From Natronosalvus sp042663485 (GTDB lineage Archaea; Halobacteriota; Halobacteria; Halobacteriales; Natrialbaceae), in assembly GCA_042663485.1 (NCBI GenBank), contig JBHTAF010000001.1: a stretch of DNA of 64,000 bases. One strand, 5' to 3'. Position 1 is the first letter of the stretch. Every line of letters begins with the position of its first letter. The position numbers and the translations under genes were made by a program. Of the stretch, positions 1 through 7,922 are shown piece after piece. The notes under the pieces are model-generated. The model saw nothing but the letters and a program-made list of their open reading frames with translations. It was not told the DNA's origin and did no database searches.

Positions 1-1
1 T

Positions 2-82
2 CTGGCAGAGCTAATTGCTGGGGAACGTCGCCAACTAGATCTTGAGGCTCGTGACTGGGATGATGAACAGATTACAGGCTAG
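2..82 (+). CDS. 3' end of a truncated CDS (unknown)
   Basis: An open frame enters from the left edge and encodes 26 residues, ending ARDWDDEQITG before a TAG stop. The composition is acidic and haloarchaeal in character. Too little is present to name a family. The start lies outside the window, so this is only the C-terminal tail of a gene that may or may not be real. Confidence 0.4.
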   Translation: MAELIAGERRQLDLEARDWDDEQITG

Positions 83-172
83 GAAATAAGAATGTAATAT
101 TAAAAATAATGTCTGGTCAGTGATTATTTTGGCCCGGAAATATACCTTGTCGTATTCTGTTGATCTGTGCTT

Positions 173-247
173 CACCTGTACTGATCGATCACTCCCATCC
201 AGATTGGCTCTCAGTCCGTGCCACATTCGCGCTGTGTAGTCAACAAC
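173..247 (+). repeat. Dispersed repeat, 5' half
   Basis: Carries the family's upstream block (CCTGTACTGATCGATCAC) and the hallmark CCACATTCGCGCTGTGTA. The core inverted repeat and the downstream block are missing. Confidence 0.65.
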
Positions 248-295
248 CCGTTCTCAAGATCCACGCTAACTGGCAGATTCTTTAGCGATCAATAG

Positions 296-371
296 GCAGC
301 CGCATATATCGGTTGGTTTCGAACTGAGCAATTGGAATAAACGAACTCGCCGTACTGCACACATCCTCTGT
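296..371 (-). repeat. Dispersed repeat, 3' half, inverted
   Basis: Read on the minus strand this is the family's downstream block: ACAGAGGATG, then a GTGCAGTACG segment, CGTTTATTCC and AACCAACCGATATATGCGG. It closely matches the 3' ends of the copies near 1,270 and 17,460. Confidence 0.6.
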
Positions 372-409
372 ACTGACAAATTATCACTCTCGAAGATCGA
401 CATCTGAAC

Positions 410-490
410 CGTGCCATATTCGTGCCTGTATCTTGCAGAGACTCGAACAACCACCGAGTTGCTGTCTGAAGAGGGGTGCAAGATACAGGT
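410..490 (+). repeat. Dispersed repeat, core
   Basis: Contains the core inverted repeat with perfect arms TGTATCTTGCA and TGCAAGATACA. They flank a loop of about 45 nt that holds the family's GAGTTGCTGTC-type segment. The hallmark CCATATTCGTGCC lies immediately upstream. Confidence 0.75.
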
Positions 491-611
491 CAAGCGAGTA
501 ACGGAGCGGGGGTCAATTTCACTGATTACCTTCAAGAAACCGTGCTAAAGACAGAGAATAGATGCAGCAGATCGATCTCCCACAGGAGACGTTCCTCTCG
601 TAGCGGTCGAC

Positions 612-1010
612 TTAGTCGTCTGCTGCTGCTTCTTGTTCTTTGATGTACTCGACAATCTCGTCCGTTTCGGTAACGAAGTCGTCATAATCGATCTCATTTC
701 CGTGGAGTACTGTCGAGAAATATTTGGTAACACCGGCTAGGTTCACCGCCTCTTCGAGTTCATCCTCTGTCACCTCCGCCAGCCGTGCTTCTTGCTTGTG
801 GAAGTAGGTGCAGTAGGGGCATTTCATTGCAGCGGCTGCACTCACCTCGACGAGCGCCTTCTCGCGTGGGGAGAGGTCAGTTTCTCCGAGGCCAAGATCC
901 CGAAAGATTCCCCAACTGTGATCACTGGCTGACTCTGCAAGCATCTCCATCCAACTCGGTACCTGTCCGAGATACTCCTCAATCTCCTGTTGTGTTTGCT
1001 TTGTTGCCAT
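612..1010 (-). CDS. Carboxymuconolactone decarboxylase family (AhpD-like) protein
   Basis: A 132-residue cytoplasmic protein of the AhpD/CMD fold. The signature is visible as Glu55 followed by KCPYCTYFH, with the redox pair Cys64/Cys67 and His71 in the CxxCxxxH arrangement of AhpD-type alkylhydroperoxidases. The family supports peroxide reduction through a cycling disulphide; the partner reductant here is unknown. The length is usual for single-domain members. The C-terminus is Glu/Asp-rich, as in halophiles. It is a lone gene between repeat-rich spacers, with no operon partner. Confidence 0.85.
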   Translation of the reverse strand: MATKQTQQEIEEYLGQVPSWMEMLAESASDHSWGIFRDLGLGETDLSPREKALVEVSAAAAMKCPYCTYFHKQEARLAEVTEDELEEAVNLAGVTKYFSTVLHGNEIDYDDFVTETDEIVEYIKEQEAAADD

Positions 1011-1269
1011 AGTCTCTCACCTCCCGTTCTTCGACGGAACGGAGCTTTGTGCTCAATACTATGTCTGCTGGTACCGAGCACCATTCTCTCTATCCCAATA
1101 CGTTACTTAGTCCTTTCTGGTGAAAATAATCCATAACTCGTGCCGAATATTCGCTGCTCAATCCAGTTGTCCAGCCAACCACACCGGGAGTGATACCCTG
1201 CAAGAGACACGTAGGAGGTCCACATACGGCTCTGGGAATACGAGAGCTGGTCGATAGAACCCCAGCAAT

Positions 1270-1353
1270 GAATCCGCATCCGCCTATATCGGTTGGTTCT
1301 GCTCTGGGTAAGTGAAAGAAACGAACTCATCGTGCTGTACACATCCTCTATTT
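1270..1353 (-). repeat. Dispersed repeat, 3' half, inverted
   Basis: Minus-strand reading gives ATAGAGGATGTGTACAGCAC, then GAGTTCGTTTCTTTCAC and ACCAACCGATATAGGCGGATG. This is the downstream block of the family, placed head to head with the next copy. Confidence 0.65.
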
Positions 1354-1356
1354 TGA

Positions 1357-1552
1357 CCGATCCCCCCCCCACCCTCCCCCTCCCTCTGATCAGCCACCAA
1401 CTCCTGCCACATTCGCGCTATGTATCTTGCACATTACTCTCGACCTATTCATCAAGAGTCACAAACGACGAGTGAGATACAGAAGATGAGTTCAGTACGG
1501 CGAATCCATTTATTTCACACACTCTGACCGGACAACCGATACATGCAGATGC
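1357..1552 (+). repeat. Dispersed repeat, full copy
   Basis: A full-length copy: CTGATC upstream block, CCACATTCGCGCT hallmark, arms TGTATCTTGCA and GTGAGATACA, then GATGAGTTCAGTACG, TTTATTTCAC and CCGATACATGCAGATG. Its 5' part carries an unusually long C-rich tract. Confidence 0.75.
1362..1384 (-). other. Potential G-quadruplex tract
   Basis: On the minus strand this reads as four G-runs (3, 5, 3 and 9 G) separated by single bases, which satisfies the usual four-tract rule with 1-nt loops. It lies inside the 5' block of a dispersed repeat. Other copies are C-rich here but not as extreme, so it may be a local expansion. Confidence 0.5.
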
Positions 1553-1619
1553 CTATTGTGTACATGAGCAGAAGCAGTGAGTGAAACTATTTACCTCTGT
1601 ATTGATAAATAGATGATTA

Positions 1620-2057
1620 ATGGTCGGATTGTCCGCAACGCCCTCTACTCATACTGAAGGCGTTTCTCGGCGAAAAGTGCTTGCTTTGACGGGAGTATTA
1701 GCCTCAATCTCTGTTTCGGGATGTAGCGAACTCGTCTTCTCTAATGACACGAGAGGAGAAGCTGATTCAATTGAAATTATAGTTGAGAATCAAACGGAAG
1801 AACTCACAATGATAGGTGTTCGGGTAGAAGACGATGAGGGAGAGCTGTTGTTTAGTCAGGTGTACGAACTTGAACCCGGTCACCTTGATTCAGCTGCTGC
1901 TATCGAAACGACTCCGTCAACGGTGACGGTTTTCACTCAAGATGGTAACTCCGCTACGTGGGAGTATGCACCTGATTTGGACATCGACTGTGACGGCGAA
2001 GATATCGGAGTTACATTACAATCAGATCACTCAATCGATTCGTGGTACGCCTGCTAA
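1620..2057 (+). CDS. Tat-exported lipoprotein, unknown function
   Basis: A 145-residue secreted lipoprotein. Residues 17-35 form a Tat signal (SRRKVLALTG) ending in the lipobox SVSGC, so the mature protein should be anchored through Cys35. The mature part is acidic and probably beta-rich (segments such as IEIIVENQTEE and LTMIGVRVEDDEGELLF), which resembles small haloarchaeal surface proteins with an Ig-like fold. Two later Cys (in DIDCDGE and at the C-terminus, WYAC) could form a disulphide outside the cell. No enzymatic motif is seen. It is monocistronic. Confidence 0.75.
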   Translation: MVGLSATPSTHTEGVSRRKVLALTGVLASISVSGCSELVFSNDTRGEADSIEIIVENQTEELTMIGVRVEDDEGELLFSQVYELEPGHLDSAAAIETTPSTVTVFTQDGNSATWEYAPDLDIDCDGEDIGVTLQSDHSIDSWYAC

Positions 2058-2060
2058 GTA

Positions 2061-2262
2061 CACCTCCTGGACTGATCGATCGGCGCCCTACGCAAACTGA
2101 ACCGAACCGAGTGCCACATTCGCGCTTTGTATCCTGCAGAGATGTATCGAGCTATCGATTTTCTGTTGGTAGGAGCATGCGAGATACAGAGAATGAGTGC
2201 AGCACGACAACTTCATTTGCTTTCACGCCGAAACAGGTGAACTAACCACCCGCTACACGTAC
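2061..2262 (+). repeat. Dispersed repeat, full copy
   Basis: Starts at CACCTCCTGGACTGATCGATC just after the lipoprotein stop. It contains GTGCCACATTCGCGCT, arms TGTATCCTGCA and TGCGAGATACA, GAATGAGTGCAGCACGAC, TTTCACGCCGAAA and GCTACACGTAC. Confidence 0.8.
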
Positions 2263-2341
2263 TTATCGAGCATTTCCGGATTAGAACTCTCCACAAAAAC
2301 AGGAGAATCCATACGCGTGTAGTGCGTGTATAGTCACGGTA

Positions 2342-3004
2342 ATGAGCGTCATCGTAGAGTTCACAATCGAGGCAGAGGCGTTTACACTCGGCAGGGTGCT
2401 GTCGGGGCCACCGAAGATGCACATCGAACTTGAGCGAATTGTCCCGACAGGGTCAATGGAGATGCCGTTCCTGTGGGCGACCGGAACCGGCTTCAACGCG
2501 TTCGAAACGAAGGTACGAGACAGTCCTTACGTCAAAGAACTCCACACTCTCGACAGAATCGGGGACAGCGGCCTGTACCGGGTCGAATGGAACGAACCCC
2601 GCGAGGGCGACCTCACGGAAGGGATTGCACGGGTGAACGCAATCGTCCTCGAAGCGCACGGGGGTGACACGTGGGAGTTTCGACTTCGCTTTACCAATCA
2701 CGATGCCCTCTCACGATTTCATAACTACTGCACTACTCACGACCTCCCACTCGTCATTGAGCGTACCTACACGTTACGAGAGACGACCGACAGTGGCCAC
2801 CAGTTAAATCTCTCGCAGAAACAACGCGAAGCGCTCGTCCTCGCCCTCCAATGGGGCTATTTCGGCACGCCACGTGAAACCTCCCTCGACGAGTTGGCGG
2901 ACGAGCTGAGCCTCTCGAAGCAGGCACTGTCAGACCGCATCCGTCGGGGCAACGAGAAGGTACTTCACTCTGTGTTGCTCTCGTCAGTGGCCGATTCCGA
3001 CTGA
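2342..3004 (+). CDS. Bat-like HTH_10 transcription regulator
   Basis: A 220-residue cytoplasmic regulator of the bacterio-opsin-activator type. The N-terminal ~155 residues are the variable Bat sensor region typical of the group (LERIVPTGSMEMPFLWATG, FRLRFTNHDALSRFHNYC). The C-terminus is the HTH_10 domain: LSQKQREALVLALQWGYFGTPRE then LDELADELSLSKQALSDRIRRG. It is one of four paralogues within 10 kb. A DUF7344-type gene follows 75 nt downstream on the same strand, an order repeated at 6.0-7.1 kb. The target is unknown. Confidence 0.85.
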   Translation: MSVIVEFTIEAEAFTLGRVLSGPPKMHIELERIVPTGSMEMPFLWATGTGFNAFETKVRDSPYVKELHTLDRIGDSGLYRVEWNEPREGDLTEGIARVNAIVLEAHGGDTWEFRLRFTNHDALSRFHNYCTTHDLPLVIERTYTLRETTDSGHQLNLSQKQREALVLALQWGYFGTPRETSLDELADELSLSKQALSDRIRRGNEKVLHSVLLSSVADSD

Positions 3005-3079
3005 CTGGGAGCAGGTGGTATAAAAATAACCAGACCGGTCAAGACACACACTCTCACGCCTAAGACTTGTACGTGTCGT

Positions 3080-3433
3080 ATGCCGCCTGCTACCAATAAC
3101 GATGAGTCCACTTGCTCACACGAGAATATCGCCGTTGGTGAGGTGTGTTCTGGGCTTGCAGATGAGCGGTGTCGCTCGGTCCTCTACTACTTTCAGGAAT
3201 CAACGCTCACTGTGGCGTCGTACGAAGCCCTCATCACGTACAGTTGCGAGCACGACGATACCATCGACACTCGAGAGCAGGCAATCATCGCCCTCCAGCA
3301 TGTTACGTTGCCAAAACTGGAAGAAGCTGGAATTATCGAGCATGATGAACGCAGTTCCACCGTTCGGTATCGAGGGTTTCCGAAGTTGGAGACGATGGTC
3401 CGTCTTGTGGCCGACATGGAAGATGAACTCTAG
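3080..3433 (+). CDS. DUF7344-type small regulator-like protein
   Basis: A 117-residue protein with the features of the haloarchaeal DUF7344 group: a short tail, then LADERCRSVLYYFQES, an acidic variable stretch, and ALQHVTLPKLEEAGIIEHDE followed by a short beta-rich end. The pattern resembles a winged helix, so DNA or protein binding is likely but unproven. It probably forms a transcription unit with the Bat-like gene upstream. A T-run follows the stop codon. Confidence 0.75.
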   Translation: MPPATNNDESTCSHENIAVGEVCSGLADERCRSVLYYFQESTLTVASYEALITYSCEHDDTIDTREQAIIALQHVTLPKLEEAGIIEHDERSSTVRYRGFPKLETMVRLVADMEDEL

Positions 3434-3439
3434 TACAGG

Positions 3440-3452
3440 TCCCTCCTTTTTT
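3440..3452 (+). terminator. T-rich terminator
   Basis: Six T residues (3447-3452) follow a pyrimidine-rich stretch 14 nt after the stop of the DUF7344-type gene. Archaeal intrinsic termination typically uses such T-runs without a hairpin. Confidence 0.4.
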
Positions 3453-3492
3453 CGCCTTGATAGTATCTGAATAGCCTGCTACGTATATTCGC

Positions 3493-3606
3493 TGTACTGA
3501 GCGTTTGACCTTCCGTGTTGATCGCTCCTCAGTCAATGCCACAGTCGCGCTTTGTATTCAGCACGCTTGCTGAAACATATCTCTGACAGAGGGTTTCAAC
3601 AAGGCC
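3493..3606 (+). repeat. Dispersed repeat, subtype II
   Basis: The 5' half matches the family (TGTACTGAGCG; CCACAGTCGCGCTTTGTATTCAGCACG). The 3' part differs from most copies: GAAACATATCTCTG then GGGTTTCAACAAGGCC, shared with the copies at 12.1 and 33.2 kb. GAAAC and GTTTC can pair. Confidence 0.7.
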
Positions 3607-3638
3607 AGTTGTTCAACACCAAATCGAAATACTATAGC

Positions 3639-3830
3639 TCAAAAATACTTCGACCACCAAACGAACGCATCGCCGATCTCCTCTTTCCGAACGAGACCGT
3701 CCTCCTGAGGTTTATTCAATAGATACCGAGCTGAATTCCGATGAATATCGAGGTCCTCAGCGATCTCGTCGGTTTGAATTGCAAGTCAGCCATCTGGTAT
3801 ATTGTTAATCGCTCTTGTGAAGTACATTGT
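3639..3830 (-). pseudogene. Winged-HTH protein relict, frameshifted
   Basis: Minus-strand translation gives QTDEIAEDLDIHRNSARYLL, then NKPQEDGLVRKEEIGDAFVW, before a TGA at 3639. This is a clear helix-turn-helix and wing. The frame closes just upstream, but inserting one base at about 3,781-3,785 (restoring TTG-GCA) joins it to an upstream frame reading ERLTIYQMADL. No full N-terminus is found, so this looks like a truncated and frameshifted relict of a small DNA-binding protein. Confidence 0.55.
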
Positions 3831-4017
3831 TGGGGGAGAGCCCGCTGGTGGTTTCTTGACCACAGTGACCGCGATCTGGTCGAGGTTAGTACGACGCGTT
3901 CACCGTTGAACAAGTGTATCTACTCTTCCGGATCAGGCGTCACTGTCGCTTTCGCCAACCTCCGTCACAAGAGCGGACTACTAATATGTGGTCCTCGAAT
4001 GTGAGGTCCCCCTCAAA

Positions 4018-4416
4018 ATGACCTCAGACATGTACTCTGTGATCAGCCTAGATGAAGCTGAAGAACACACAACCCATGATTCGATTCCAGTTGTGAAGGC
4101 CCTCGGGTATGAACTGCGCGCTCGTAATGAGCCACGCCCGCGCGAATCGCGCTTCAACTATTTCTACTACGACGAAGGGCAGGCCGTTCCACGACATAGC
4201 CAGCGTGAACAGGAGGAACTGTTCTTCGTTGTTACAGGTCGTTGTCGAATTGAAGTTAATGGAGACGAGTTCGAGGTTGAAGCGAACGACTTCGTTGTTA
4301 TCGACCCCGGCCCATGGCGACAGATTACCGCTCTTGAGCCATCAGAAATTTTCGCTGTCGGCGCACCGAATGTCCGGGATGATGCCGTCTTTGAGGGAGA
4401 TAACCCATTCGACTGA
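4018..4416 (+). CDS. Cupin domain protein
   Basis: A 132-residue single cupin barrel. The core is visible as VPRHSQREQEELFFVVTGRC followed by IEVNGDEFEVEANDFVVIDP and GPWRQI. The usual metal-binding HxH is reduced to one His (HSQ) and the second-motif His is replaced by Arg, so metal binding is doubtful and a binding or isomerase role is more likely. The ATG at 4018 is preferred to an in-frame start at 3988 because homologous sequence begins with MYSVISLDEAEE. It is a single gene. Confidence 0.75.
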   Translation: MTSDMYSVISLDEAEEHTTHDSIPVVKALGYELRARNEPRPRESRFNYFYYDEGQAVPRHSQREQEELFFVVTGRCRIEVNGDEFEVEANDFVVIDPGPWRQITALEPSEIFAVGAPNVRDDAVFEGDNPFD

Positions 4417-4599
4417 TTTAATCACCCAGTGGATAATCATAGGTGGGACATGGAGATTTTGTTTTGCGCTCTTACGAAGTAGATTGTTGGTCGGGTAGAG
4501 CTGTCGCTGTGAAAGCGTAGCGGGCAACTGTGTTCCCAGTTGAAGTGTTTCGTATAGCGCAGCGTGACCTATAATCGGCTGCGGGTCGTATTTCGTCAT

Positions 4600-4761
4600 A
4601 TGGCGGATCGAGACACTGATCCCGATTCGGGAGGCGAAGAGCCTGCGAGAAAGACCTATGAATGTAGCAATTGCGGTCACCGGATACAAGCCGAGCACCA
4701 GCCAGGCACGTGTCCGGAATGTGGTGGAGAGCTGACCGATATCAGCGTATCCAGGGAGTGA
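4600..4761 (+). CDS. Small zinc-ribbon (rubrerythrin-like) protein
   Basis: A 53-residue protein: an acidic N-terminal tail of about 17 residues, then a two-knuckle zinc ribbon with YECSNCGHR and GTCPECGGEL (C-x2-C...C-x2-C). This is a rubredoxin-like knuckle fold often annotated as rubrerythrin-like in haloarchaea. One Zn or Fe is expected per protein. The ATG at 4600 is chosen because the upstream in-frame extension is basic and not conserved in character. Function is unknown; nucleic acid or protein interaction is typical of such mini zinc fingers. Confidence 0.7.
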   Translation: MADRDTDPDSGGEEPARKTYECSNCGHRIQAEHQPGTCPECGGELTDISVSRE

Positions 4762-4800
4762 GATGCTGGTCGATCTTTCCAAACCACGATGGTAGATACG

Positions 4801-4940
4801 CGCACTCTATTTAGCAAGACCTGATCGAATTACCGAACCACTGACAAGATCGGCGTGTTGGATAGAGAGGATGAGTTTAGCACAATAATTTCGCTTCTTT
4901 CACCCTGGAACTGGTGAACCACCTGCTCACTATACGTGCG
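4801..4940 (+). repeat. Dispersed repeat, core and 3' part
   Basis: Arms CTCTATTTAGCA and TGTTGGATAGAG pair over 12 positions if G-U wobbles are allowed. The third pair is C-G where other copies have G-C, a compensatory change. GATGAGTTTAGCAC, CTTTCACCCTGGAAC and CACTATACGTGCG follow. The 5' hallmark is missing. Confidence 0.7.
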
Positions 4941-5072
4941 AACGTAGCGTTGATACCTCTGCTAATTACCGGCGATTTCAGCGAAAGAGGATTCGACGGT
5001 CAGTCGGCAGAAGTGCTACGAAGGCTTCACCGTCGCGCTGATGATTCGTCGTTTCAGTGTTCTGCGCAACAT

Positions 5073-5504
5073 TTACTGGATTTCGATTTCACCGCGCATC
5101 GTCTCGGGATGGACCCGGCAGACGTACTCGACGATTTCATCGGTCGCGTCGAACTCGATGAACTGATCCTCGCCACCTTCGGTTGCTTCTTCAGTCTCAT
5201 AGTCTTCGACGACATCATCGTCCTCGTCAACGAGTTCGATATTGTGGGGCTGGCCGTCGCCTTCTTCCCAGCCGATTTCATACGATTCACCCTCTTGTAG
5301 CGTGAGTGTCGGATTCTCTTCGTCCGCAATTTCGTCCGGCTCGACGCCGACCCAGCCTTCGGTCAGGGCTTCGAGCACAATCTGTGTATCGGGCTCGAGA
5401 GCTTCATCGTCCTCCTGTGCACTTGCAGACGCACTTCCCAATCCGATTAGAAGCGCTCCGCCGGTTATCTGAAGAACTCGCCGCCGTGATGTCTCTCGTG
5501 CCAT
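5073..5504 (-). CDS. Halocyanin/plastocyanin-type blue copper protein
   Basis: A 143-residue exported electron carrier. Residues 1-29 are a Tat signal (RRRVLQITGG, then a hydrophobic core ending ASASA). The mature domain has the type I copper ligands in order: His87 (GQPHNIEL), Cys129, His132 and Met136 (YVCRVHPETM). These proteins carry single electrons at the outer face of the membrane. There is no Cys lipobox, so it is either released or held by other means. The very acidic linker at about 92-115 is halophilic. It is a lone gene; ATG 5504 is preferred over the preceding in-frame TTG. Confidence 0.9.
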   Translation of the reverse strand: MARETSRRRVLQITGGALLIGLGSASASAQEDDEALEPDTQIVLEALTEGWVGVEPDEIADEENPTLTLQEGESYEIGWEEGDGQPHNIELVDEDDDVVEDYETEEATEGGEDQFIEFDATDEIVEYVCRVHPETMRGEIEIQ

Positions 5505-5760
5505 CAAACGCGTCTGGCCACGACGAGTTCCTTAAACCATTCATCACAACAACGAGACTGAAACGTGATGCAAACTTTTGAGCCGTGAAGACTCTCAGAA
5601 ATACGCAACTGAAGTAACTCAAAGCGGTTTGCCGTGTAACGATGGTTAGTCTGGAACCGATTGACTGGTAGATGGACCTACAGGTGTACAATCCAGCCTT
5701 GAATCAGATGGTGTTCTCGACATCTATGGCAGACTCGAGTATTTTTCCGTTTACCTGCTT

Positions 5761-5958
5761 TGCCTGTATTGACCAATCCCCCTTCCACCTGATCGGCCAT
5801 CAACCCCTGCCACATTCGCGCCCTGTATTCAGCAGATCGTGATCGAACTACCGAAGCGCTGTCAAAAGTGGCGTGTTGAATACAGAGCATAAGTTCAGCA
5901 CAGTGCCTTCGTTTGTTTCACGCCGAAATTGGCGAACTAGCCGCTCGATACACGTGCA
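5761..5958 (+). repeat. Dispersed repeat, full copy
   Basis: One of the best full copies: CCTGTATTGACCAATC, CTGATCGGCCATCAAC, GCCACATTCGCGC, arms CTGTATTCAGCA and TGTTGAATACAG (12 pairs with one G-U), ATAAGTTCAGCAC, TTCGTTTGTTTCACGCCGAAA, GAACTAGCCGCTCGATACAC. Confidence 0.85.
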
Positions 5959-6059
5959 TAGTGACCGCTGACCGTTCTATCAAGTGTAATTAATATCTAC
6001 AGGGTTCTGCTACATACAAAACGCGTGTCGGTCACTGAAGATGTATGCAGATAGAGCGT

Positions 6060-6407
6060 TTATGGGTTCGGGGTTGCATTTTCAGTGGGTTTCTGCATAA
6101 TCTTAATGAGTTCGATAGCTGCCGGTAGTTCCGATTCTACATATATTGTTTTTTGGTCGACATCATACTGTAGTACGGCTGCATCGGCCAGTTTCGGAAG
6201 ATGTCGATGGTGGAGTTCGATAAGAATGCGCTGGTAAAATCCCCTATCTGCTACGGAGCTATCGCTTTCAGTCTGTTCGTCCGTGGCAACGTGCGTCGCT
6301 ACCTCCTCAAGCGTCACCATGGTGCTCTCAGTAGCTGCCAAGTACTGACAAACTGCACGACACCGTGGCGCCCCAACCGCTTCGTAGGTCGTCGTTTGAG
6401 TTGCCAT
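6060..6407 (-). CDS. DUF7344-type small regulator-like protein
   Basis: A 115-residue paralogue of the other DUF7344-type proteins here: GAPRCRAVCQYLAATESTMV, an acidic loop, then LIELHHRHLPKLADAAVLQY and a beta-rich tail. It lacks membrane segments and catalytic motifs. It lies 65 nt downstream of a Bat-like gene on the same strand, the same order as at 2.3-3.4 kb. That suggests a conserved functional pair, perhaps a regulator with a small partner. Confidence 0.75.
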   Translation of the reverse strand: MATQTTTYEAVGAPRCRAVCQYLAATESTMVTLEEVATHVATDEQTESDSSVADRGFYQRILIELHHRHLPKLADAAVLQYDVDQKTIYVESELPAAIELIKIMQKPTENATPNP

Positions 6408-6472
6408 CAGTATAGAGAAATAACACCCGCAGTCCCATCGCTTCAGTGGGGATATATTCTGGGGTTTAAGTT

Positions 6473-7111
6473 CTATGGAGCGATGTCTGCCGCCTCAATG
6501 AGAGTTCGTATCCCTCGCTGGAGCCGTTCAGATAGTGCCTGAGGAGAGACACCTAACTTTGCTGCAACGTCGGTCTGCGACGCAGTCTGAGGAGTATCGA
6601 AATGTCCGGCCTCATAAGCAGCGACAAGAGCCTCTTTCTGTTTGTCCGTTAACAACGCATCAACATCATTCTGTGCTTCGGACTCACGATAAATCGATTG
6701 GAGGCGGAAAGGCCACCCCTGCTCCTGGAAGAACCTGTGATATTGGGTAAGCGCCTCCCGGTCAGGAAACCGCATTCGAAGCGTCCAACCTTCATGAGTT
6801 CCTTCTCCTCCAAGCATAACAAGGTTAAGGTCACGCCACACTTGGAGTGTTCCTGTGCCTCCTTCCTGTTCAGTGGATGTGGCCCGGTACAGCCGACGCG
6901 TTTCCAATTCGGTCAGTGTTTTTGGATTGGTGACCGTCGGGTCGGTATCAAGGCCCTCTTCAAAGGCATTGAAATCACCGCCCTCAGCCCAGAAAATGTA
7001 GTGAGCAGTCTCGTCAATATACCCTTCTTCAGGATACACAATCATGTCTGGGGCGCGTTCAAAAGCATTTTTCAATAAAGGTAAATCTGTCCAATACTCC
7101 ACGATAAGCAT
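6473..7111 (-). CDS. Bat-like HTH_10 transcription regulator
   Basis: A 212-residue protein. The N-terminal sensor-like region includes MIVYPEEGYI, an aromatic-rich YIFWAEGGDFNAFEEGL and LRMRFPDREALTQYHRFF, as in the other Bat-like paralogues. The C-terminal HTH_10 is LTDKQKEALVAAYEAGHFDT then SQTDVAAKLGVSPQALSERL. No PAS or GAF domain is fused, so it is the short Bat form. It is followed closely by a DUF7344-type gene. It differs in sequence from the 2.3 kb copy, so the duplication is not recent. Confidence 0.85.
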   Translation of the reverse strand: MLIVEYWTDLPLLKNAFERAPDMIVYPEEGYIDETAHYIFWAEGGDFNAFEEGLDTDPTVTNPKTLTELETRRLYRATSTEQEGGTGTLQVWRDLNLVMLGGEGTHEGWTLRMRFPDREALTQYHRFFQEQGWPFRLQSIYRESEAQNDVDALLTDKQKEALVAAYEAGHFDTPQTASQTDVAAKLGVSPQALSERLQRGIRTLIEAADIAP

Positions 7112-7350
7112 ACAAAATGGTAACAGGCGATAGGAGAAAAAGAGATTGGTCAGATATATAATCTTTCCTCACTTAACTCACTTCATGACGGATTCCAAGG
7201 TTCCTCATAAAACGTGGAGAATTTTGCATAGTTACTGGATATTTGATTCTGTTGATTTCAGAGAAGAAAAATTCAGTCTCTAAAATAGTTATATGTAATG
7301 CGAGTACTGACGGATACTATCTGAATAGATAGTTGTTCCGGTAACGCCTT

Positions 7351-7550
7351 CACCTGTATTGAGCGATCCTCCCCATCACAAATTGAGTCAGATCTCGTGC
7401 CACACTCGCGCTGTGTATTCAGCATTGTCTGAACGTCTTACCAGAATACAGTCAAGACCGTCGTGCGAGATACAGAGGCTGTATTCATCAAGGAACCCCC
7501 TTTCTTTCATCCCGATTCCTGTGATTCAATTGTTGTATAGAGGTGCGTAG
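7351..7550 (+). repeat. Dispersed repeat, subtype III
   Basis: The 5' block CACCTGTATTGAGCGATCC and hallmark GTGCCACACTCGCGCTGTG are typical. The core ATTCAGCATTGTCTGAACG, with AGAATACAGTCAAGACCGTC, is shared specifically with the copy at 26.1 kb. The stem closes with GTGCGAGATACAGAG. Confidence 0.75.
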
Positions 7551-7649
7551 TGGGCGATAGTTTCACTAGAGCTGCTGTCTAAGAAAGAAGAGTTCATCAG
7601 AGTCTTGTGAACGTAATCGCTGAACGACATCGTTATCTATGTCCCATGC

Positions 7650-7922
7650 ATGAATACTGTGAGCGTTCCGAGCGTGATCACCGCCCTGACGCCTCTATCC
7701 ATCATGGAAGCCAATCACCCCTCAACATCCTCCACTGACGCATCGGCCGCATTCGAACACGAACTCAAGGACCTGATCATCTCGGCGTATGGCCGTGGAG
7801 CCGCCGTTGAACATACGTGGGAGTTTCCCGGGCCTGTTTCCGATGCCCCGAATTGGCGAGTCACGATCGAAAAAGTGCCGCCCGCTGAGCGGACATACGA
7901 TCCATCACTGCTCGAAGAGTGA
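7650..7922 (+). CDS. Conserved small haloarchaeal protein, unknown
   Basis: A 90-residue acidic protein. The C-terminal half is a plausible small alpha/beta domain: FEHELKDLIISAYGRGAAVE, then HTWEFPGPVSDAPNWRVTIE. The N-terminal 27 residues are hydrophobic and threonine-rich, and may not be translated; an in-frame ATG at 7704 would give a 72-residue protein that keeps the whole domain. No family is recognised with certainty. It lies alone between repeats, 190 nt before a DUF7344-type gene. Confidence 0.5.
   Translation: MNTVSVPSVITALTPLSIMEANHPSTSSTDASAAFEHELKDLIISAYGRGAAVEHTWEFPGPVSDAPNWRVTIEKVPPAERTYDPSLLEE

Larger units (their letters stand above)
83..611. other. Intergenic stretch with a repeat mosaic
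   Basis: No convincing gene. It holds a forward 5' half (173-247), an inverted 3' half (296-371) and a forward core (410-490) of the dispersed repeat family. The rest shows nothing I recognise. Confidence 0.5.
1011..1619. other. Intergenic stretch with two repeat copies
   Basis: No gene is supported. It contains an inverted 3' half-repeat (1270-1353), a full forward repeat (1357-1552) and a C-rich tract between their conserved parts. AT-rich sequence at about 1,580-1,620 probably holds the promoter of the following lipoprotein gene, but no clear TATA box could be fixed. Confidence 0.45.

Noticed and set aside
4440..4560. Minus-strand segment QLYPTNNLLRKSAK similar to a piece near 3.83 kb
   Set aside because: The similarity covers about 35 bases only and no longer homologous frame was found.
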